The notes under the pieces are model-generated. The model searched no databases. It worked only from the letters and a program-made list of their open reading frames with translations, and was not told where the DNA came from. A DNA stretch of 64,000 nucleotides, from contig JACJZN010000009.1 in assembly GCA_020635565.1 (NCBI GenBank), forward strand, positions 186,001 to 250,000. The letters are read 5' to 3'. Position numbers and translations under genes: made by a program. The DNA is from Flavobacteriales bacterium. Its GTDB lineage: Bacteria; Bacteroidota; Bacteroidia; Flavobacteriales_D; Parvicellaceae. This document shows, piece after piece, positions 8,515 to 17,479 of the stretch (position 1 is the stretch's first letter; every line of letters begins with the position of its first letter).

Positions 8515-11500
8515 ATGAAGACGATATTTCTACCGTTATTCTTCATTTTGATGAACACAATTGGAGTTGCTCAGGACGGAGCTGTTTTCATGAGGATTGA
8601 TCCAAAAGGACACATGAGTCAAATAAGAACCTTGCAGGTGTCGTCCGATGGAAAAAGTATATTCACTGGTGGATTCGATAAGGTTGGATATAAATGGAAA
8701 ACAAAGTCTGGAAAAATTGAGCAGGAATTTCGAGGAGAAATTGGTGTAGGTAGTGAAGGAATGATATATAAATCTGCTATATCTCCAGATGATAAGTATA
8801 TCGCAGTTGCGGGATGGTTTGGTTCAGATGATGAAACTGAGGATTTAGGAGATGTAAGGTTGTTTGATTTTAACACGGGTAAACTTGTTCGTGTATTCAA
8901 AGGATTAGGGTATACCCCTGTAGGAATGGGGTTTTCAAATGATGGAAAGCACATTATTGTTGGAGATGAAAACAGTGATATTTTCATGTGGGAGGTAGAA
9001 ACAGGGCAGCTGAAAAGTAAATTCGTTTACCATTCTAAGGAATATGATGAAACCTTGTTTCGTTTGGATATCAATAATGATCGAATGGTGTCAATAGATT
9101 GGCGAGGACATGTATGTCTTTGGGATATTTATAAACCAGAAAAACCATTGGCAATCGATTCGAAATTTATAAAGGAAAGTATTACAAATGATATCGGACC
9201 TATTGCTGTAAATCCTAATGGCACTGAAGTTATTGTTTGCTTGAATCAGGTGATAATTATCTTGAACGAAAAATTGAAATTTGTTGAGTACTTTGAGAAA
9301 GACAAGGGATCTCCTGGCTTTGTCGAGTATAATAAAGATGGGACAATGTTCTTGACTGGAATTGTAGGTAGTGGACAGGGTGAAAAACCATGTTCTATTT
9401 ACAAAAAAACGGATGGGAAGTATAAGGAATTAGCAAAGTATACGGGGCATCAAAATACTGTTTTAGCGGGTGCGTTCATGGATGATGAAACTATGGTGAC
9501 AGCGGGAGGAGAATATGATGAAGTACATATTTGGAGGTTGCGAGAAAACAATTCGACAGCATTTGTTAGAGAATTTAAAGGGGAAGGAGATGTTTATTAT
9601 TCTGCAGCCAAGAATACTGAGTATGTTGGATTTACTCCAACTTGGACAGAAAATTTTGGAAATTCAAGTTTGAGATATGAGTTTAATTTGCTAACGAAGG
9701 ACATCAGACCTATTGAAGTACATGACTATGAGAAACCCAAAAATGTGTGGAATTCAACGATGATCAAACCAGTCACTTCCTTTACTTTCAATGACGGTCT
9801 GGAGATTAGACAAGGAAGAACTGTAGTGGATACTATTCTCAGAGAATATTGGGATGGGAGTAGGCACAATGCCTATACATTTTCAAAGGACGGATATATA
9901 ATTACTGGAGGTAGTTACGGTATCATTACCGCACACAACAAAGAAGGTGTAATGACGAATAGATTCGTTTCGCATGAAGGTGAGATTTGGAGTTGTAGAA
10001 TTTCTAATGATGGTAAGAATTTAATTACCTGTGGTATGGATCGGACAATTAGAATTTGGCCACTTGATAAATTGGGTCAGGATAGTTCTGGTCAGCCTGA
10101 AAAGACAGTGAGGGAGGTGATGGAAGAGTTGTACGTTTCTTTGGACGAAGATCCATATAAGCAGATATTTCACATGGAGAACATTATGAAATATGCAGAT
10201 GATCGAACATTTGAATCTTGGGAATTAATAATTGATAAGTTGAAGAAGGGTGATTGGCCATGCCAGTTTTTGGAAGATAGATTGAATTACTACAAAAGTT
10301 CAATTATATATCCGACTATTTCTATTTATTTGACCACTGATAATGAATGGATAATTTGGAACAATGATGGTTATTTTACATCCTCTAAGAATGGTGCAAA
10401 ATACGTTGGATACCATGTCAATCAAGGCCAGGACAAGGAAGCGAAGTTCTTTCCATTTGAACAATTTGATTTAAAATATAATCGTCCGGACATTATTCTA
10501 AAAGATTTGGAACTTGGCTATGATAATTTGATCGATTACTATTATAAGTTATATCAGAAACGATTGAAGAAACATGGGCTAACTGAGGAAGAACTTCAGC
10601 AAGAAATTCATGCACCAAAAATGGAGTTGAAGAACTTTAAAAAAGAGGATAATAGCGATTGGGCAAGCATTACCATTGGGGCTACAGATAATAAGTACAA
10701 ACTGAGTAAAGTGATGGTTTATCTTAATGGAGTACCTGTCCACGGTAGTAGAGGTATGGTTGCGAATTTTGTAGAAGGAGAACAAAAGATAGATGTTGAA
10801 TTAGCAAAAGGGTTGAATAAATTTGAAATAACGGTTCTTAACGATAGAGGTGTAGAGTCACTTAAAACTTATTACGAATTTGATAATGGTGAAATGGAAC
10901 AGAAACCGAATCTCTTTATCGTGACCATTGGTACGTCTACTTATAAAGATCAAAATTTTAATTTGAAGTACGCAGCTAAGGATGCAAATGACATCGCTAG
11001 TTTATTCAAAAATGATCCTCAATATGGGCAAGTTTATACGAAGGTGCTGACGAATGAACAAGTAACCAAAGAGAACATCAAATCTGTGAAAGGTTTTTTG
11101 ATGGGAGCTGGTAGAAATGATGTGGTTATGGTATTTGTTGCGGGTCATGGAGTATTAGATGCAAATTTCAATTATTATTATGGAACGCACGATATCAATT
11201 TTCAAAAGCCTGAAGAGAATGGTATTGCTTATGAAGAAATTGAAGGTTTAGTAGAGGGGTTGAGAGCTTTGAAGAAGATTTTAATTATGGATACTTGTCA
11301 TAGCGGAGAGTTGGATGAAGATGAGGTAGCTTTTGCAGAGGAAACCTCTGAAGAAGATACTGACGTGATGTTTAGAAATGTGGGGAAAGGATTGGTTAGT
11401 AAAACTGGTGGGCTTGAAAACAACACACAGATGATGAAAGAGCTTTTTGTGGACCTGAGAAAAGGAACAGGAGCAACCGTGATCGCTAGTTCAGGAGGAG

Positions 11501-11721
11501 CTGAATTTAGTATGGAAAGTGATGAGTGGAAAAATGGACTCTTCACCTATTGCTTGATTAACGGAATAAAAAGTAAAAATGCTGATGAAAATCATGACGG
11601 TACAATCCACTTGTCTGAAGTAAAAAGTTATGTTCAAAATGAAGTTTTTCAATTAAGTGAAGGACGTCAATCTCCTACCTCAAGAATTGAGAATTTGACA
11701 TATGACTTTGAAATGTGGTGA
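8515..11721 (+). CDS. secreted WD40-repeat protein with C-terminal caspase-like (peptidase C14) domain
   Basis: The protein has 1068 residues. Residues 1-19 are a Sec signal peptide (ends GVAQ). Residues about 35-525 hold WD40-type blades (e.g. LQVSSDGKSIFTGGFDKVGYKW, IISNDGKN-like ISNDGKNLITCGMDRTIRIW). A linker region at 560-800 includes a WD/propeller-like YLTTDNEWIIWNNDGYF. From about 800 to 1060 lies a caspase-fold domain: FIVTIGTSTYKD, DANDIASLF, VMVFVAGHGV with the catalytic histidine H878, and ILIMDTCHSGE with the catalytic cysteine C928. Both dyad residues are present, so it should be an active cysteine peptidase acting outside the cytoplasm. No T9SS sorting tail is evident. Substrate unknown. 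It lacks a partner gene: a terminator precedes it and a radical SAM gene follows. Confidence 0.9.
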   Translation: MKTIFLPLFFILMNTIGVAQDGAVFMRIDPKGHMSQIRTLQVSSDGKSIFTGGFDKVGYKWKTKSGKIEQEFRGEIGVGSEGMIYKSAISPDDKYIAVAGWFGSDDETEDLGDVRLFDFNTGKLVRVFKGLGYTPVGMGFSNDGKHIIVGDENSDIFMWEVETGQLKSKFVYHSKEYDETLFRLDINNDRMVSIDWRGHVCLWDIYKPEKPLAIDSKFIKESITNDIGPIAVNPNGTEVIVCLNQVIIILNEKLKFVEYFEKDKGSPGFVEYNKDGTMFLTGIVGSGQGEKPCSIYKKTDGKYKELAKYTGHQNTVLAGAFMDDETMVTAGGEYDEVHIWRLRENNSTAFVREFKGEGDVYYSAAKNTEYVGFTPTWTENFGNSSLRYEFNLLTKDIRPIEVHDYEKPKNVWNSTMIKPVTSFTFNDGLEIRQGRTVVDTILREYWDGSRHNAYTFSKDGYIITGGSYGIITAHNKEGVMTNRFVSHEGEIWSCRISNDGKNLITCGMDRTIRIWPLDKLGQDSSGQPEKTVREVMEELYVSLDEDPYKQIFHMENIMKYADDRTFESWELIIDKLKKGDWPCQFLEDRLNYYKSSIIYPTISIYLTTDNEWIIWNNDGYFTSSKNGAKYVGYHVNQGQDKEAKFFPFEQFDLKYNRPDIILKDLELGYDNLIDYYYKLYQKRLKKHGLTEEELQQEIHAPKMELKNFKKEDNSDWASITIGATDNKYKLSKVMVYLNGVPVHGSRGMVANFVEGEQKIDVELAKGLNKFEITVLNDRGVESLKTYYEFDNGEMEQKPNLFIVTIGTSTYKDQNFNLKYAAKDANDIASLFKNDPQYGQVYTKVLTNEQVTKENIKSVKGFLMGAGRNDVVMVFVAGHGVLDANFNYYYGTHDINFQKPEENGIAYEEIEGLVEGLRALKKILIMDTCHSGELDEDEVAFAEETSEEDTDVMFRNVGKGLVSKTGGLENNTQMMKELFVDLRKGTGATVIASSGGAEFSMESDEWKNGLFTYCLINGIKSKNADENHDGTIHLSEVKSYVQNEVFQLSEGRQSPTSRIENLTYDFEMW

Positions 11722-11748
11722 TTTCAACGGATTATCTATTTTTGATTT

Positions 11749-12633
11749 ATGTTAGGATTTCCAATTCAATACAATGAACCCTTATTCAGACCTCCATCTG
11801 AAGGTCGATCTTTGATCATTCAGATTACGTTGGGATGTTCCTGGAACAAATGCAGTTTTTGCGAAATGTATACTTCTAAGCGTTTCACAGTAAGAAAACA
11901 GGAGGATGTCTTTCAAGATATAGAAGCTTTTTTACCATGGGCAGATCAAATCACTAAAGTTTTTCTGGCTGATGGAGATCCATTGGTACTATCCAATGCC
12001 AAGTTGTTGCCAATTTTAAATAAGTTGACTGCTACTTTTCCAAACCTCAGACGGATCTCGACCTATGCATCACCCTCCAATATCAATAGAAAATCACAAG
12101 AGGAACTGAAAGAGTTACATGCAGCTGGTTTGCAGTTATTATATGTTGGCATTGAATCAGGAGATAATGCTACTTTAGAGGCAATTCAAAAAGGAGAGAC
12201 CTTTGAGTCAACCGTAAATGGAATCAATAAAGGACAAGAAGCAGGGTTTGACACTTCTGTGATGATCATTACAGGAGTAGGAGGGAAGTTACATTCCCAA
12301 CAACATGCTATCAAATCAGCTGATGTTTTGAACGCTACACAACCAAAATTTGCATCAACTTTGGTGTTGACTGCTCACAAAGGATTAGAGCATTATCGAG
12401 ATCGCTTCAAAGGAGAATTTATAGAATTGAATTTGTTGGAGCAATTGAATGAAATGAAACGCTTCATGCAAAATGTTGAATTAGAAGACACTATTTTTAG
12501 AAGTGATCATGCTTCCAATCGATTAGTATTGAAAGGTGTTTTAGGAAGAGACAAAGAAATGTTTTTAAAACAGATCAATCAGGCTATACAGGACCCATTG
12601 GGTAATATCCGTTCTGTTTATGGTGGATATTAA
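11749..12633 (+). CDS. radical SAM protein (Elp3/HemN-like subfamily, unknown substrate)
   Basis: The 294-residue protein has the radical SAM core. The iron-sulfur motif is GCSWNKCSFCEMY near residues 29-41, with cysteine spacing CX4CX2C rather than the usual CX3CX2C. Further features are the ADGDPL glycine-rich segment, ISTYASPSNI, a LLYVGIESGDN motif shared with HemN/Elp3-type enzymes, and VMIITGVGG. These bind S-adenosylmethionine and a 4Fe-4S cluster. The protein is often labelled as coproporphyrinogen oxidase-like, but nothing here proves that. It ends exactly where the convergent acyltransferase gene ends, with adjacent stop codons. Confidence 0.85.
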   Translation: MLGFPIQYNEPLFRPPSEGRSLIIQITLGCSWNKCSFCEMYTSKRFTVRKQEDVFQDIEAFLPWADQITKVFLADGDPLVLSNAKLLPILNKLTATFPNLRRISTYASPSNINRKSQEELKELHAAGLQLLYVGIESGDNATLEAIQKGETFESTVNGINKGQEAGFDTSVMIITGVGGKLHSQQHAIKSADVLNATQPKFASTLVLTAHKGLEHYRDRFKGEFIELNLLEQLNEMKRFMQNVELEDTIFRSDHASNRLVLKGVLGRDKEMFLKQINQAIQDPLGNIRSVYGGY

Positions 12634-14598
12634 CTATAGCAGATTATTTTCTATTAGAAATTCATAGAATTCTTCAATCATGAGATATGATCCCTCTTTC
12701 GATAAATGATGGGTGTCCCTGAAGGCTTTGATTCCTTCAACCTTTAAATAACAATCTCCATCATTAGGACAGTAAACGTTAATAGGATCAAATAGATAGA
12801 AATGAGAATTATTTTTTTCTTTAGTATGAAGATAATCGTACCATTCATCTGGAAATCTGGAGTCAATATATTTTCTTGAAACGGAAACATTACAGTCTGA
12901 AGGAATGTTCCTAAACCATTGTTCTTGACATAATTCACCTTTTGGAATATTTACATCAAATTCAACATTTGGAAGAATCAAAATTAAATTGATGCCTTTC
13001 TCTTTAGTTAATTCCAGAACTTTGTTCATCTCTTTTATCCAAATTTCAAGACCATAACCTTTTTCAATTTTAATAGATTTTTGATTTTCAACTTCCCCTT
13101 GACCATTTAAATAAGGTATTTCATATAAATAATGAAATCGACTGGAAATTATCAAGATATCGTTTTTATGCAGCTTATTAAGTTCGTCTTCTAGTTTGCT
13201 TATATGCTTATTGTCTCCATATGGAATCAAAACGTAGTCTTCTTTCTTTTTGTCAATAATCAAATTTATATCATGTTTCTCAGCAATGGTTCCAAGCATG
13301 AAACGTAATTGAACGGCATGTGAATTACCAAATACACGTATCGTGTTACATTTTTTTTCGATGGATTTGGCCTTTAATGAATCGGTATAAGTAATTTTTG
13401 CTTCATTTATTTTTCCAAGAAAGAATGGATTTTTGCTCGAGAATTTTAAAAAACCAATGAAAACAAAGAAGGGTATGAACATAAAAGCAAAAGTGATTTT
13501 TGGTTTTGTATTCTTTCTCCAACTTTGTTTTCTGAGAGGCATTTCAACGACATAATAGGAAAATGTGGAAGTAAAAATAATTGCAACTAGTATTATAGGA
13601 AGATTAGTCCATGTTAACCCAAGAGTCCAGATAAATAATGTAAACACAACCCAATGCCACAAGTACAAAGAATATGAAATCTTACCAACATAAACCATTG
13701 GTTTACTCACTAGAAATTGTATCCCAAAATCAGTTTTGTCATTTTCTTTAAGTTTTGATTGCAAAATCAAAATGAATGTTAGGACAACTACTAAAAGAGT
13801 TGTTATTCCTGACGTTGACTTAGGTAGAAAAAAGGTGCCTAATAGAAGCAAAATGGATAGGGCAATTGGAACAGATTTAAGCTTTATTAGAGTTTTATTT
13901 GCAAATGAATTTTCGGGATTACTTAATACAGAATAAATCAGACAACCCAGGCCAATTTCCCAAAATCTGAACGGCATTAAGAAATAAACAGCCATTGGAT
14001 GATTCTCTGAAAAAAGAATAAAGCAAAATACGGATACAATACTCAACAATCCTACGACAAAAGAGAGTCTTGCTAGACCTTTAACAGTATTAGTATTTCT
14101 TGCTAAAAGAAGCCACACGAAGAAAGGGAAGACAAAGTAAAATTGTTCCTCAACAGCTAATGACCATGTGTGAGTGAAAGGATTGAGTTTGGATGATTCT
14201 CCCCAATAATCAATGGAGGAGAAATATAAATTGAAATTTGATAATCCCGGCAATGATAGCAACCCAGTTTTAACATAGGGGATACTATGTTTTGCAAAAA
14301 AACTAATACCAAAACCAGCAACAATGAATGTTAGTAAAAGAGCTGGAAATAATCTCTTGATTCTCCTTTTGTAGAAACCTAAAAAGAATTTTTTTGATCC
14401 TTCATACTTTCGATTAATCATTGAGGATGAGATTACAAATCCAGAGATTACGAAGAAGACGTCTACGCCTAGATAACCACTCGGAAGTAAGTATTCTTTA
14501 AAGTGATTAATAATCACTGCGATCACTGCTATTGCACGAAGGCCGTCAATTGGAGTGCTGTAGTTATTTAGGTCAATTTTGAGGACGCTTTTAGCCAT
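12634..14598 (-). CDS. OafA/YrhL-type acyltransferase (AT3) with C-terminal SGNH domain
   Basis: The 654-residue inner-membrane protein combines an acyltransferase-3 domain (about residues 12-365, some ten hydrophobic helices) with an extracytoplasmic SGNH domain (about 400-654). This is the architecture of enzymes that O-acetylate surface polysaccharide or peptidoglycan. The AT3 motif R-X10-H is R21...H32 (GLRAIAVIAVIINHF), and HTWSLAVEEQFYF is the second AT3 signature. In the SGNH part the nucleophile block reads GNSH (N425, S426) instead of the usual GDSH. The catalytic Asp-His block is DTHHLS (D628, H631). The start at 14598 fits the promoter box just upstream. It stands alone on the minus strand. 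Target glycan unknown. Confidence 0.9.
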   Translation of the reverse strand: MAKSVLKIDLNNYSTPIDGLRAIAVIAVIINHFKEYLLPSGYLGVDVFFVISGFVISSSMINRKYEGSKKFFLGFYKRRIKRLFPALLLTFIVAGFGISFFAKHSIPYVKTGLLSLPGLSNFNLYFSSIDYWGESSKLNPFTHTWSLAVEEQFYFVFPFFVWLLLARNTNTVKGLARLSFVVGLLSIVSVFCFILFSENHPMAVYFLMPFRFWEIGLGCLIYSVLSNPENSFANKTLIKLKSVPIALSILLLLGTFFLPKSTSGITTLLVVVLTFILILQSKLKENDKTDFGIQFLVSKPMVYVGKISYSLYLWHWVVFTLFIWTLGLTWTNLPIILVAIIFTSTFSYYVVEMPLRKQSWRKNTKPKITFAFMFIPFFVFIGFLKFSSKNPFFLGKINEAKITYTDSLKAKSIEKKCNTIRVFGNSHAVQLRFMLGTIAEKHDINLIIDKKKEDYVLIPYGDNKHISKLEDELNKLHKNDILIISSRFHYLYEIPYLNGQGEVENQKSIKIEKGYGLEIWIKEMNKVLELTKEKGINLILILPNVEFDVNIPKGELCQEQWFRNIPSDCNVSVSRKYIDSRFPDEWYDYLHTKEKNNSHFYLFDPINVYCPNDGDCYLKVEGIKAFRDTHHLSKEGSYLMIEEFYEFLIENNLL

Positions 14599-14620
14599 TC
14601 TAATTCAATACTAAGGCAGG

Positions 14621-14628
14621 CAAATATA
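14621..14628 (-). promoter_or_regulatory. -7 box (TATATTTG) for the acyltransferase gene
   Basis: Read on the minus strand, the octamer matches TAnnTTTG and lies 23 bp before the ATG, giving a short leader typical of this genome. Confidence 0.45.
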
Positions 14629-14700
14629 GAAAAAACTTATGGTAAAATTTTTAAATCCTGAGTCCTATAAATTATGAGAGAGGACCTTATCCAAATAAAC

Positions 14701-14729
14701 AAAAAAGCCTCACTTTCGTAAGGCTTTTT
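14701..14729 (-). terminator. terminator behind tRNA-Leu
   Basis: The stem AAAGCCT (14704-14710) pairs with AGGCTTT (14721-14727). On the minus strand a T6 run follows, so it terminates the tRNA transcript. The plus-strand side also has five T's, so it could act in both directions. Confidence 0.75.
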
Positions 14730-14735
14730 CTCTCG

Positions 14736-14817
14736 TACCGAAGGTCGGGATCGAACCGACACGGATTGCTCCACACGAGTTTGAGTCGTGCGCGTCTACC
14801 AATTCCGCCACTTCGGC
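14736..14817 (-). tRNA. tRNA-Leu (anticodon CAA)
   Basis: On the minus strand GCCGAAG opens the acceptor stem and CTTCGGT closes it, with A as discriminator. The anticodon stem CACGA/TCGTG encloses a CTCAAAC loop, giving anticodon CAA, which reads UUG. The variable arm is long, as in class II leucine tRNAs, and the T loop is GGTTCGATCCC. CCA is not encoded. Confidence 0.95.
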
Positions 14818-14940
14818 AGTTCCGAAAACGGATTGCGAAATTAAGATAACTTTAAAAATTGACAAAGAAATTTTAAATAATAATTACAAAGGTTTTATTT
14901 AAGTGAGAATTAATAACTTCGAATGCTCAATACTTGACTC
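14818..14940. other. AT-rich leader between tRNA-Leu and tatD
   Basis: The 123 bp hold the tRNA-Leu promoter on the minus strand and the tatD leader. A one-mismatch -7 box, TAACTTCG, is at 14914-14921 before tatD. I see no other feature. Confidence 0.35.
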
Positions 14941-15717
14941 ATGTTGATAGATACACATGCCCATTTGTATTCCGACCAGTTTGATGAAGATCGTAACGAA
15001 GAGATTAAACGATGCTTAGCTGGAGGTGTGGAAATGATATTACTTCCGAATATCGATAGTACTTCAATTGAAGGAATGCATCAATTGGTCGATGATTTTC
15101 CTGAAAATTGCTACCCTATGATGGGGGTTCACCCGTGTTCAGTTCAACCTGATACATGGAAAGATGAATTAGCACTGGCAAAAACACATTTAGAAGGAAA
15201 TACCAGGGATTATGTTGCTGTAGGTGAAATAGGAATTGATCTTTATTGGGATAAAACTACTTTGGGGATCCAACAGCAGGCATTTGCTGAGCAAATCGAA
15301 TGGGCAAAAAATAAAAATCTTCCGATTGTTATTCATGCGAGAGATTCATTCGAGGAAATTTTTGAAGTGGTAGATCAGCATAATGATGGAAATTTGAGAG
15401 GTGTATTTCATTGTTTTACTGGTGGAATAAAGGAAGCTGAAAGAATAATCGGATACGGAGGCTTTTTGATGGGCTTAGGAGGTGTGCTAACCTTCAAGAA
15501 CAGTGGGTTGGATCAAACTGTTTCCCAAATTGAATTAGACCATTTTGTTCTTGAAACGGATGCTCCTTATCTTGCTCCAACTCCACATAGGGGTAAAAGG
15601 AATCAAAGTAGTTTTCTAAATTTAGTGGCAATGAAATTGGCTGATGTCAAAGGTGTATCTTTGCCTGAAGTTGCTGAAATAACAACTGCCAACGCAAAAA
15701 AAATGTTTTCGCTGTGA
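14941..15717 (+). CDS. tatD: TatD-family metal-dependent hydrolase (DNase)
   Basis: The 258-residue protein is a full-length TatD amidohydrolase, a TIM-barrel metal-dependent deoxyribonuclease. Metal ligands and signatures are DTHAHL with H6 and H8, GVHPC, VGEIGIDLYWD with the bridging glutamate, VIHARDSFEE, GVFHCFTGG and LETDAPYLAP with the catalytic aspartate. The ATG at 14941 directly precedes the conserved N-terminus. The stop overlaps the next start as TGATG, so it is coupled to the DUF4105 gene. Confidence 0.95.
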   Translation: MLIDTHAHLYSDQFDEDRNEEIKRCLAGGVEMILLPNIDSTSIEGMHQLVDDFPENCYPMMGVHPCSVQPDTWKDELALAKTHLEGNTRDYVAVGEIGIDLYWDKTTLGIQQQAFAEQIEWAKNKNLPIVIHARDSFEEIFEVVDQHNDGNLRGVFHCFTGGIKEAERIIGYGGFLMGLGGVLTFKNSGLDQTVSQIELDHFVLETDAPYLAPTPHRGKRNQSSFLNLVAMKLADVKGVSLPEVAEITTANAKKMFSL

Positions 15718-16907
15718 TGAAAAAAATAACCCTTCTCGTGTTGCTGCTATTATCATTGTCGAGTTTTGCTCAACTCAGTGAGAACAGTAAGATGTATCTG
15801 ATCACATGTGAGGTTGGAGATGAAATATATACTCAATTTGGACATAGCGCACTAAGAGTGGTTGATCCTGTCATGGGTCAGGATATCACATTTAATTGGG
15901 GTGTTTTTGATATTCCAGATGATGAGGTTGACTTTATGTACAAATTCGCGAAGGCAACTTTACCATACAAAATGGATGTGTCTACTACCAACGAATTCGT
16001 TTTTCCATATTACAAATATGAAAAAAGAGAGGTAAGACAACAAGAATTAAATTTAACGCTAGATCAAAAAAATAAGATCTGGAAATTATTGGAAGAGAAT
16101 GCCCTTCCAGAAAATAAGTATTACAAATATGATTTCTTCTTCGATAATTGTGCAACGAGAATTCGAGATATTTTCGATAAGGCATTAGGTGATGAATTGA
16201 TCTGGGCTAAACATGCTGAAGCAGATAAGTATACATTCCGTGAAATGATTGATGTAGGTTTTCAATCCCATCCGTGGTTAGATTTTGGTATTGATATCGT
16301 TCTTGGATATAAGATCGATAAGAAAGTTAGTAATGCCAATCTGATGTTTAATCCATTCTATATGGAAGAAATATTTGAAGCATCTCAGATAAAGACACCG
16401 CAAGGAGTTCAGAATCTTGTCTTGTCTGATGAGATTATTGCTCCTGGTATCTCTAGAACAGAGGATTCGGGTATTTGGTTTACTCCGATAATTTTTTCTG
16501 CACTCATATTAATTGTGACACTCATTCTGGCATTTCTTCAATTGGAGGTATTACTTAAGATATGGACCAGCTTATTGTTGTTTTTGACAGGAGTACTTGG
16601 GATTGTTTTGTTCTTTATGTGGTTTCAGACTGAACATGTGGCAACAAAAGGGAATCTCAACCTCCTTTGGGCAAATCCATTGTGGCTCATATTGATGATC
16701 CTTATCTGGGTAAAAAAATGGCAGGCAAAATTAGCTTCTACCTATCTATATCTTTCATTAGGGATGCTCGCTCTGGTATTATTTTTCTTAATGCTTCCTC
16801 AGGAGTTTCATGCAGCATCGAGAGTTTTTATCATTAACTGGGCAGTTGTCTTTTATTTCTTCTACAGAAATCAGATCATGAAGGAAAAATCAGATCACAA
16901 ATCCTGA
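15717..16907 (+). CDS. DUF4105 / Lnb N-terminal domain protein with C-terminal membrane helices (candidate lipoprotein N-acyltransferase)
   Basis: I choose the ATG at 15717, which overlaps the tatD stop, giving 396 residues; a GTG one codon earlier is possible. Residues 1-19 are a signal peptide (ends FAQ). Residues about 25-230 are the DUF4105 domain with FGHSALRV (H43) and FFFDNCATRIRD (C145), a plausible catalytic His-Cys pair. About five hydrophobic helices occupy residues 250-385. From memory, this Pfam domain has been renamed after Lnb, a lipoprotein N-acyltransferase of Bacteroides that replaces Lnt. That function would fit a lipoprotein-rich organism. I see no lnt in the window, but the rest of the genome is not visible. 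The gene ends 13 bp inside the convergent neighbour. Confidence 0.82.
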   Translation: MKKITLLVLLLLSLSSFAQLSENSKMYLITCEVGDEIYTQFGHSALRVVDPVMGQDITFNWGVFDIPDDEVDFMYKFAKATLPYKMDVSTTNEFVFPYYKYEKREVRQQELNLTLDQKNKIWKLLEENALPENKYYKYDFFFDNCATRIRDIFDKALGDELIWAKHAEADKYTFREMIDVGFQSHPWLDFGIDIVLGYKIDKKVSNANLMFNPFYMEEIFEASQIKTPQGVQNLVLSDEIIAPGISRTEDSGIWFTPIIFSALILIVTLILAFLQLEVLLKIWTSLLLFLTGVLGIVLFFMWFQTEHVATKGNLNLLWANPLWLILMILIWVKKWQAKLASTYLYLSLGMLALVLFFLMLPQEFHAASRVFIINWAVVFYFFYRNQIMKEKSDHKS

Positions 16908-17479
16908 TTGAGCGTCACGATCATCTTCCTGATAACATCAATTTGAATGGTATCACATTGATTACAGTGATCCTGAGACATAGCAATCATGTTGGCTATG
17001 GGAACAGAGTCTGATTTCGATTTGTATTGTATCTCTTCTTTTAGTCTTTCGTTCCAGAAGTCAAGTTCAAGAGCAGTTGCTGAGTCAAAATGTCTGATCA
17101 CTTCTTTAGGGTGGTACATCAACATGTGAAAGATAGCGATACCAAATTTGTAGTTTATACTTGAAGGAATATCATCATAAATTTCATTGTAAGCTGATAT
17201 TGCTTCATAATGTCTGTTTCTCCATAGCGAATCTTCTATTGGCATACTGTCCGCTACCATAGATAGCATTTCTGGCTCCACCTGATCTATATAGCCCAAT
17301 AACACTAATGATGACACAGCCCTTGCACCTCCTTGATCAAATGCTTCCAGATATTCCTGGCCATCAACATCACTAAAGAGAAGATCTTCGTGAAATTTTT
17401 TTTCCTCTTCTTCCTCAAAGAATTGACAGGAGGAAAAAGTCAAGAAAAGAAAGGATAGTATTACCAGTATTTTACTCAT
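16895..17479 (-). CDS. lipoprotein of unknown function, acidic N-terminus
   Basis: The 194-residue protein has a lipoprotein signal with lipobox FSSC (C18), followed by an acidic run FFEEEEE, then a mostly helical hydrophilic domain. A late DHCNQCD segment carries two cysteines in a CNQC arrangement, which could be redox- or metal-related. The start overlaps the ctaA stop by 4 bp, so it is cotranscribed with ctaA. A role in heme A or oxidase assembly is only suggested by position. No family recognised. Confidence 0.7.
   Translation of the reverse strand: MSKILVILSFLFLTFSSCQFFEEEEEKKFHEDLLFSDVDGQEYLEAFDQGGARAVSSLVLLGYIDQVEPEMLSMVADSMPIEDSLWRNRHYEAISAYNEIYDDIPSSINYKFGIAIFHMLMYHPKEVIRHFDSATALELDFWNERLKEEIQYKSKSDSVPIANMIAMSQDHCNQCDTIQIDVIRKMIVTLNQDL

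Noticed and set aside
8619..8987. Antisense reading frame inside the WD40-caspase gene
   Set aside because: It is a shadow of a strongly supported gene, with unusual composition and no start signals. The same applies to other antisense frames, such as 52465-52905 opposite DUF4197.
8515..11721. Caspase gene as an anti-phage abortive-infection effector
   Set aside because: Signal peptide, large propeller region and no defence genes nearby argue for an extracytoplasmic protease instead.
11737..11744. TATTTTTG as promoter of the radical SAM gene
   Set aside because: It is only 5 bp from the ATG, too close to give a normal transcript start upstream of the gene.
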